Shown here in pieces: positions 32,752-39,405 of a stretch of DNA of 39,405 nt. The notes under the pieces are model-generated. The model was not told the DNA's origin. It ran no database searches and was given only the letters and a program-made list of their open reading frames with translations. Made by a program: the position numbers and the translations under genes. The DNA is taken from NCBI GenBank assembly GCA_900618425.1, contig UZAN01042067.1, forward strand, positions 12,345 through 51,749, written 5' to 3'. Source of the stretch: Echinostoma caproni. Taxonomy: Eukaryota > Platyhelminthes > Trematoda > Plagiorchiida > Echinostomatidae. The first letter of the stretch is position 1. Each line of letters begins with the position of its first letter.

Positions 32752-33644
32752 CAATTAGGAAACTGATTTCCTGACCAATCCTGTGGTTTCAACTGGCACC
32801 AATCTGATAAGCTGAATACAAGAAGGCAATCAAATGAACCTTGTCGTTGTCGATTGAACATGGAAGAATCGATCGATGATTTGTTGATGCTTGTAATATT
32901 TCTTTGCATGATTTCCCGAAAAGAATTAACTGTATCGACAACTCGTCTTGCTTATATCTGACTTTATGCTACTCAGTGAATTTTCTATCCGAAACTGAGT
33001 TCGCGCTATGCGGCTACGATTGCGATTCCAAATGCTAAAATTCGTTGGGACAATCTCAGGACCGGAAATATAATGTTTTGATGGGACAGTATTGAAGTAG
33101 TTTACTAATTTTTTTGAGTTCGATATTGCATTGATCGCACAAAAATGGCAGCCACATCCACACAAACATCGATGGACGGGGGGAGTTCAATGTCTCACCA
33201 TGAACAAGTTCACAAAAGGTGGGTTCATGCGGAAACTCCAAGGCCACATCATCACTTCATTGATAACCCTCATAGTTGAACTTAAACTGATTGATTCAAG
33301 GTTTTATGTTATCCAAGGAAAGGCTCAGGTGTACATTATTGCTTTGTACATGGCTACACAGATGTGCGTTCGTTTTGTGGATTGGGACATTGCTGAACTT
33401 TGACAACACCTACTAAACGCCTCGTGGAAAAATTATTATGTGGCATTTTTACTTACCCGAGAAAGGGCAGTTAAAAACTGGATTGGCATAAACCATACAT
33501 GATAGTAACAGAGGATGTGATGTGAGGCAAATGACGAATTCCTTCTTTGAAATTGAACGAAATCCTCCATTATCTCCATTAACTCTTCCATAACCGCGGA
33601 GGCTATAATTAAGAGAGAAGCGAGTCACGATGTTCACAATAAGC

Positions 33645-33895
33645 GCGCAAAGATGGATTGTACGATATGGTGTAAACGGAACGTTGACAAACAGTCTGAT
33701 GAGCTGCCCCTGGATGACTGAGCGGGTAGCACGCTTGCGTTCTACTACCCGTAAGATCCTGGGTCCGATCCTCAGTTAGCTGTAGATAAAATTCGCACTG
33801 CAGCCGATAAGATGCGGACAGATCAAAGCAACTTGTAGGCTTTTCCGTCCACACACGATAAATTCCCTGTTTGCAAATAAATTGCACAACTTTTC
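33645..33895 (+). repeat. tRNA-derived SINE, family A, copy 3
   Basis: Leader AAGATGGATTGTACGATATG, then TCTGATGAGCTGCC, A-box region GAGCGGGTAGCACGC, B box GGGTCCGATCC, and tail with GTCCACAC and GCAAATAAATTGCAC. Opposite orientation to copies 1 and 2. Confidence 0.65.
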
Positions 33896-33899
33896 GCAT

Positions 33900-34236
33900 T
33901 TGCCCAAATAAATTAATTAGATGAGTGCTTAACAAAAGCATTTTAGAATTTTGAAATCAGTGTATCTTGTAAATAGAGAACAGTGGAATGTGAACGTTTT
34001 TTCCCTCTCTCTCTTTGTGGTGACTCTTCACGTCTAAAAACCACCCAAATATCTGTGATCTGTTTACAACTGTTTGATTTCCACCTAGGAGTCTCTCCGA
34101 TTGCTGATCATATCACAGTGATCGTCAAACAGCGTTCACAACCACGTTGAGAACATAACTTAACTCCCGTTTCAACTTCTGAGACTTGTTTAATCTGATT
34201 GCTCCCTCCCCACCCCTGTCCTCCCGTTCCTCTCAC

Positions 34237-34272
<36 letters not shown>

Positions 34273-35560
34273 CTGGAATGAGCAATCAACTGCATCATGC
34301 ACAACACAATCACGTGATAAAGGAAAGTTCCTCTAAAAATGACTGGTTTTTGACGGAAAGTAAATTAGTCGAAACACGGAGTTGATCCAGGTATCCATCC
34401 ATGTCCCAGTGGTCCCGTGGAATCAGGAATGGCCAGTAAGCAAGGGTGGGGAATCCAATCAGTCACCGTATTTTTGGATTACGAAAATGAACGGAACACA
34501 CAGTGATGGTGTACGGAGGAGGAGGACGGATTTTATGGTCTGTGATTTTGTGAGCCAATGTGAATCGAGCTGCGTACAGTCAATGTGTTACTATCCGGTA
34601 AAAAAAAAATCGTGATGGTTAACTGTGTCGCTCACAGTTAGGGGTGTTCACATTCATCTCCTAACACCAGTCTCGACTGAGTCAAGAGGAAGAAAAACAA
34701 ATCATGTAGAAAATTTTACTACGAAACGATTATCCCGAAGGATGATTCATTGATATTTATAGTAAACAAACTTAAAAAGATAATGCATCGCCAATTGTTC
34801 CCCAGAAAACCGTTTGTACCAAACTGTCTTTTAAAGGTGATCACCTTCTGAACGATGTGTGCTAAAAGTTGAAGTCAGCGCGGAACCGCACATTCCCAGC
34901 TGCTCCGCTTTGACCTATGGCCTCTACTCGTGGAATCTATTTGGACAAACGTGTACGTGGTTGACAATCCAGTTCTGTCTGATACACTGTATACATTCGT
35001 CTCCCTCCCTCAAAATAGGTCCAATACCTGTCCACCCTACATTTTGCCACTGACCTTGTATGCATTACGAGTTTGGCAGCAGTCAATGAAGTTTGTCTCA
35101 CTGTATTTCGCTGCAATTGAGGTGATGCATGTATAGGCAGAACCAACCGTCAGCGCATGTCCGAACACATTCCAAAGTGGTTGGTGAAGTCGATGACACA
35201 ACCAACACCCAGTGATTAGGCGGTCACACGCAACCCGAGGTCATCAATTGCAAAACACCTCATGACAACCAAATAAATAATGGATCCCGCTTCCTCTGTC
35301 AAACCGTGGTTATGTAAATGCAATGCAAAACTGTTGGCAATTCGTGAAGTGTTGCTAATCCGATTACATCATCCCGTTCTGTGCACCCAAAAGTTATTGA
35401 CCAAATCAGTTCAGTTGCCGTGGAGCTGACCTGTCGTGTTTAATTCTAATAGCCCCTGTTTATTTGTACATGTCCGTTCACTGGGATTTACAAATCCAAT
35501 GTGCTATAAATGTGTAGGTTTGTCTTACGTCAGCGATTAGGCAGATTATACGAAATGTTA
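33900..35560. other. Unassigned DNA
   Basis: No recognisable gene. Open frames at 34382-34615 and 34859-35146 lack motifs and overlap open frames on the other strand or in another frame. Confidence 0.35.
34231..34273 (+). repeat. (CT)n microsatellite
   Basis: About 18 CT units, slightly interrupted at both ends. Confidence 0.95.
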
Positions 35561-35565
35561 ACATC

Positions 35566-35925
35566 TTACGATGTGTCTTCTTTTGGTCTCGATACGTCTG
35601 AACAAGGATGAATTAACTGTTTTGGTATTGTTTGTTGGCTAGTGATAATATGATCGTAAATGAGAACTTGGTGAAATTGATGTTTAAGAGTATTCTTTAT
35701 TTCAAAATCTGAGACCAGGCTTTCACTCGGGAAGACCGAATTGAATTCCCGAAGTCGGAGTGACTGATCATTGGGATGTACGCCAGTCGGGAAAAGGATC
35801 GAATTCATGTCGATCTCAAGGACATTTATGCGAATCCCACCATCATCACTGTTACGGGGACGATAACAGATATAACGTACGACGAAATTTGAATTGCGCA
35901 TAAGGATTCCGTGAACAATACACAG
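35566..35925 (-). CDS. Candidate last exon, unknown protein
   Basis: On the minus strand a good acceptor (gttttcctacacttag) opens a phase-0 frame of 119 codons, the longest motif-free open frame with a clear splice site in the window. It reads LCIVHGILMRNSNFVVRYI, then GGIRINVLEIDMNSILFPTG, LREFNSVFPSESLVSDFE and HQVLIYDHIITSQQT. It ends at a TAA that overlaps a donor-like GTAAGAT. Composition looks globular. I do not recognise the family, and no upstream exon is certain. Confidence 0.35.
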   Translation of the reverse strand: MCIVHGILMRNSNFVVRYICYRPRNSDDGGIRINVLEIDMNSILFPTGVHPNDQSLRLREFNSVFPSESLVSDFEIKNTLKHQFHQVLIYDHIITSQQTIPKQLIHPCSDVSRPKEDTS

Positions 35926-35929
35926 CTAA

Positions 35930-37545
35930 GTGTAGGAAAACAACGTGTAAGAAAGGACGTATGAGCTAAGTCTAACGACGGCAGCTAGCAGTAAACAGCG
36001 ATCCTGTGAATCTAGACTAAACGCACCGTCTGGGCAGAAAAACCGGCTTTGGGCAGCAGTAATAATATTGAACGTGATTCTATCAATAATTACAGTATCA
36101 AATATATATATAAAATAAGCACCAACGGCTAGATTGACACGACGTCGATTTAACTAGCGCGTCAAGGTCAGAATAGAAAATGAACAATTATAAAGGGCGG
36201 CAATGCAGTTAAACAGAAATAGAAAAAGAGGAAAAGCATATAAATTTTAGGTCTCTCGTATAGAGCGTAACGAGTTGGGATATGGTGTAGCGCAACCAAT
36301 GGATAAATGTTAAAGTTTGGATAATAAAGGATTCTCAATTCTTTTACAACCACCACCACTACCACCACCCTCACCAACATCACCAGCACCAAACGGTTAG
36401 GGAGCAAAACTCGGAATGGGGGTTATACTTCTCTCTTCCAAATGAGATAAGCTCTCTATCAAGCAGTGCTTCAAAGTTTGCCATAAACGACGGCTGATTC
36501 AGATCTCCGTGTGGTTGTAAGGATTTACAGTTTTATCTTGAATGATCAAAAAAAAACAGTTTCTGTGCTGGTACAAGTAATCACACCCGATACATCTTAC
36601 TACGAGCGGATGTGAAAAGAAATCCACACACAAAAATGAACGCGCGGTTCTCTCTCACATTCGGAAATTTGGGGCTTCACAGTACACACGAGACATTTCC
36701 CCGGCGGTGCTGATTGACTAAATTATATTGGACGAAAATGAGGTTGATTTGCGTGGATGAGAACGACCGGTAAACAGGAAATCTGATTCCCACCTTATCT
36801 GAGGGACTGGATGAATTGAGCCATAGTTTTCCCATTGCTCCATCAGGAAGATATCGGTGGATAGGTCACACGGAATACAATTTGGGATGGAGTTAGTCAG
36901 AATAATTCCCGTTCCGGTGCGATTAGTTGCGATCGACATTTAGTCCAATTCACAATATGGTCCTCGTAAGACGCCTGTGGAGAATGTCAGTTAGGTCTGA
37001 ACAGTCGAGTAGATTAACCGGTGATCGTAAACTGTGCTGGAGAGAATAATTCTCATGGAACTGTTTTGTTGAAAAGGATTTTGATCGATAATCTGATCAG
37101 GCAGTGTTACCACAGAAAGAGATTTGTGATCTAATTCGCGCAAGCAGAAAATTCATTGATGTACTATGACCTTTGCAATTTATTTACCCGTTGCGAACAG
37201 AGATGAATCCGTGTACTAACCGCGTAAATGTACATTTGTAGATAACATATAAACCTAAGATGATCAGTTAGACAACATGATATAATATGGCAATTTCCTT
37301 GAATTTCGAATCATGCTGATTTAAGTATTGAGTTGCTGTTTGTACAAATGTATCCATATCAGAAGGAATGTTATTATGTTTTGACGAGCGTTCGAGTCGG
37401 ACTAAATCCTTGGATAGAATTAGCCGATTGTGTGCTGTTTATAGACAAAACTATGTTGGTTTTGGGACATTGGAATGAGGCACATACTAGTATTGGGGTC
37501 TGGGTTTGAGGTAAACCTTGTCCGATTTGGATCATGACATTGTGA
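35930..37545. other. Unassigned DNA
   Basis: Contains an (ACC)n tract and a possible minus-strand exon near 36736-36985 (acceptor cattctccacag, donor GATAAG then gtggga) that has stops in all usable frames or starts only at an internal ATG. Confidence 0.3.
36347..36390 (+). repeat. (ACC)n imperfect microsatellite
   Basis: ACC/CAC triplets with interruptions over about 44 bases. Confidence 0.85.
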
Positions 37546-37548
37546 CCG

Positions 37549-37626
37549 TCATATCCAGTTGCTCGATTGGTTGTGAAATGCCCTGGGTGAGAAGTTGACC
37601 GGAGATGGATCCCACAGCATTCCAAT
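37549..37626 (-). CDS. Candidate exon, possible C-terminus
   Basis: Minus strand: acceptor cattaatttcacag, then 25 codons (IGMLWDPSPVNFSPRAFHNQ and on) ending in TGA. It would join in phase 0 to the candidate at 38162-38284. A second frame here is open to 37374, so the call is weak. Confidence 0.2.
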   Translation of the reverse strand: MGMLWDPSPVNFSPRAFHNQSSNWI

Positions 37627-38161
37627 CTGTGAAATTAATGCGTGAAAGGAGTGTATAACGGAACACGGATCATGTTGTACAAAATGAACGGACGCCGGCG
37701 TTGGGACTTTTGAAAAGAAAATCCAACTCTCGGATCCCAGAGAGATGTACAAAGTACCTACTACCACCAATGCGTTCCACGTTTAACTATCAATGCATTT
37801 CCAGCACTTGAACTTTTGTTGACTTATGTAGTACAGCCAAACTGGACAACTGTGCACGGCGGACAACTACAGAGAATCTTTTCCTCTTCAAGATTGTTAT
37901 GTGTATCCGATCAACAGACCAAGACAAAATCACCTTTGAACACGTTAGTGCATCTGATTCAGCGCATCTTTCTGTTCCATTTACACCAGTAACAGGTGTG
38001 AGGAAAAAAACTTCCGGTCCGTAATGAAACTGTGGTGATGATTATGATACTAAAAGAGATTTTTTTTGTCATATCGCGAGTTTCAAGTTTCCTCGTAGCT
38101 CATGTCAAGGACATTTGAGTTTTTGAATTTATGAGTTGATGAATCGGGCGTGCACGTCTAC

Positions 38162-38284
38162 CTTACAGTTACACGTATTGTTCATCCATCCGGTCGTATC
38201 CGATATGCGCAAAGGGCTGTCTGTTTTCAGAATGAACGGTGAATAATACATGCGAATATCTTTCAAATGTGACAACAGAACTTG
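38162..38284 (-). CDS. Candidate exon, unknown protein
   Basis: Minus strand, 41 codons ending at a strong donor (TGTAAG then gtagac). It reads QVLLSHLKDIRMYYSPFILK, then TDSPLRISDTTGWMNNTCNC. The end looks extracellular (an Asn glycosylation site NNT and paired Cys). The acceptor (gtaatcaaatcag) is poor in pyrimidines. No family recognised. Confidence 0.25.
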
Positions 38285-38289
38285 CTGAT

Positions 38290-38990
38290 TTGATTACTCG
38301 ATGTCTAGACGAACTGTTCGTTGCACGTTTCACTTTATCAGTTACAAAATGATACATTTACGGTCTTTGCCCCCACAGTGATCATCTACATTGATCGGTT
38401 TGCTAATCTATAAAAATGCACGTGAGTAGATCTGTCTGACAGTCCGTATAGGGGCATCAAAGCCTCGATCAGCTTAGTGACCATCAGTGCGACGAAGACT
38501 GTTCTCGTTGCAGCTGTTGAACATCTCAAGGATACTATATTGTTGGTGCATAAAGGAAGGTGACTTCAAAGTGATTAGTCACAGGGCTTCTAGTCCACCA
38601 AAGTCTGCTCTTCAACGCCATGTGTCGAAAACCAAGAACTCTATTCACTAAATTACTCCCACATCGGGCTTCAGCTTCCAATAGGAATCGAGTTTCCTAA
38701 CTGGGGAAGACCATTTCCACGAAGTCGTAAAAACCTCGTTCTAGTCCTATTGCTTTTTCATTTCAGCCAGCACATATGTTCATTTAAAAATCACACAGAA
38801 TGTAGAAGCATCACAGGACGCAGGATGTGAATCAACATTTTCGTGGTCCGTGAATCGTACCGTGTTGCACAATGCGTTACTCAAGTTTTGCATTCTATCT
38901 CAAATCTTTTCACCTAGCCAAAGCAAGTGTTAAATGTACGAAGTTCAATCGACGAATGAGTAGGAGTTTGCTCATTAGGGCAAAACTGTG
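38290..38990. other. Unassigned DNA
   Basis: No supported feature. Confidence 0.35.
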
Positions 38991-38996
38991 CTGATC

Positions 38997-39232
38997 GTGT
39001 GACGAGTACGCACGCACCGCGGTATAGCTTTCAGCTAACCAATCACGAAACGGAATAACCGAACAATCCTGTGGTCTCAATTGGCACCAACGGGATTGGC
39101 TGAATGCAAGAAGGCAAACAAATAAACCGTATCGCTGTCGATTGAACATTCAAGAATGGACCAATGATTATTTGTTGCTTGTGATATATATTCGCACGAT
39201 TTTCTGAATAGAATTAACTGTATCCACAGCCN
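38997..39232 (-). repeat. Older repeat R, copy 2, uninterrupted
   Basis: Matches the two halves of the interrupted copy at 32376-32945 and so shows the empty state of that insertion site. One ambiguous base at 39232. Confidence 0.7.
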
Positions 39233-39405
39233 GTGGGTTTTCAGTCCGATTCCATTTCGACTGCTATTCCGAATACGACAAAAACATAAACAGTTACTTT
39301 CATCAATCTGTTCATGAAACCAAAGTTGTCATGGTATTTTTTTTGTAGTTTTGTATTTTTTTGTATTTGTAACTTTTGTAAGCATATATGCTTACATTTC
39401 AGTTA

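Larger units (their letters stand above)
32376..32945 (-). repeat. Older repeat R, copy 1, interrupted
   Basis: 32376-32429 and 32752-32945 together match 38997-39232 (shared CGCACGCACC, AATCCTGTGG, GAATTAACTGTATC). The gap between them is filled by the SINE pair. Strand is arbitrary because the class is unknown. The small minus-strand frames shared by both copies are by-products. Confidence 0.7.

Noticed and set aside
33690..33705. CTGATGAG in SINE A copy 3 as a hammerhead core
   Set aside because: No GAAA or pairing stem II follows, and the other two copies read CTGATCAG, so it is a chance mutation.
38373..38420. Short plus-strand VIIYIDRFANL after a good acceptor, recalling a cyclin helix
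   Set aside because: A stop follows at once and no second block of a cyclin fold is present.
1..39405. CRISPR array, operon, phage or bacterial system
   Set aside because: No regularly spaced repeats, no ribosome-binding-site-led gene strings and no prokaryotic gene families. The content is eukaryotic.

Overview
This window looks like a stretch of flatworm nuclear DNA, most likely from a digenean fluke. It is AT-leaning, has no compact operons, and contains relics of Penelope-like elements, an RTE-clade LINE of the type common in flukes, tRNA-derived SINEs and several hammerhead-ribozyme-like motifs. The organism call is an inference from this repeat content. I found no complete, recognisable host gene. 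One 713-base run of N (11283-11995) is an assembly gap.

Layout. 1-3.7 kb: a broken coding frame of unknown family (476-1059), a tRNA-like SINE (about 2.6-2.75 kb) and a possible exon. 3.8-3.9 kb: a near-ideal hammerhead ribozyme on the minus strand. 4.0-6.2 kb: a broken RTE-type retrotransposon (end of endonuclease, reverse transcriptase, C-terminal region). 6.4-6.6 kb: a foldback element. 6.8-9.1 kb: two minus-strand Penelope relics with GIY-YIG endonuclease domains. 11.996-12.54 kb: a minus-strand Jockey-like reverse transcriptase running into the gap. 14.4-15.1 kb: a decayed CR1/Jockey-like reverse transcriptase. 15.3-16.9 kb: a Penelope reverse transcriptase split by a second, 5'-truncated Penelope copy. 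17.4-23.2 kb: two diverged copies of a long unclassified repeat, with a second hammerhead copy between them. 23.3-25.3 kb: tRNA-like SINEs. 26.5-27.7 kb: two copies of a SINE with pol III boxes followed by hammerhead-like sequence, plus a foldback structure. 28.2-28.6 kb: a pogo/Tigger-like DNA transposase relic. 29.06-29.65 kb: the best candidate host exons (plus strand). 30-34 kb: more SINEs, including an inverted SINE pair inserted in an older repeat. 35.5-38.3 kb: candidate minus-strand exons. 39.0-39.2 kb: a second copy of that older repeat.

How the parts relate. The autonomous elements (RTE, Penelope, Jockey/CR1) supply the enzymes used for retrotransposition. The SINEs are non-autonomous and carry pol III-type promoters. 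Hammerhead-like motifs occur in three contexts: a stand-alone dispersed repeat (two copies), a tRNA-type SINE (two copies) and Penelope tails (three). The recurring self-cleaving RNA motif, the nested Penelope and the inverted or foldback insertions are the most interesting content. All protein-coding mobile elements here carry stops or frameshifts and look inactive.
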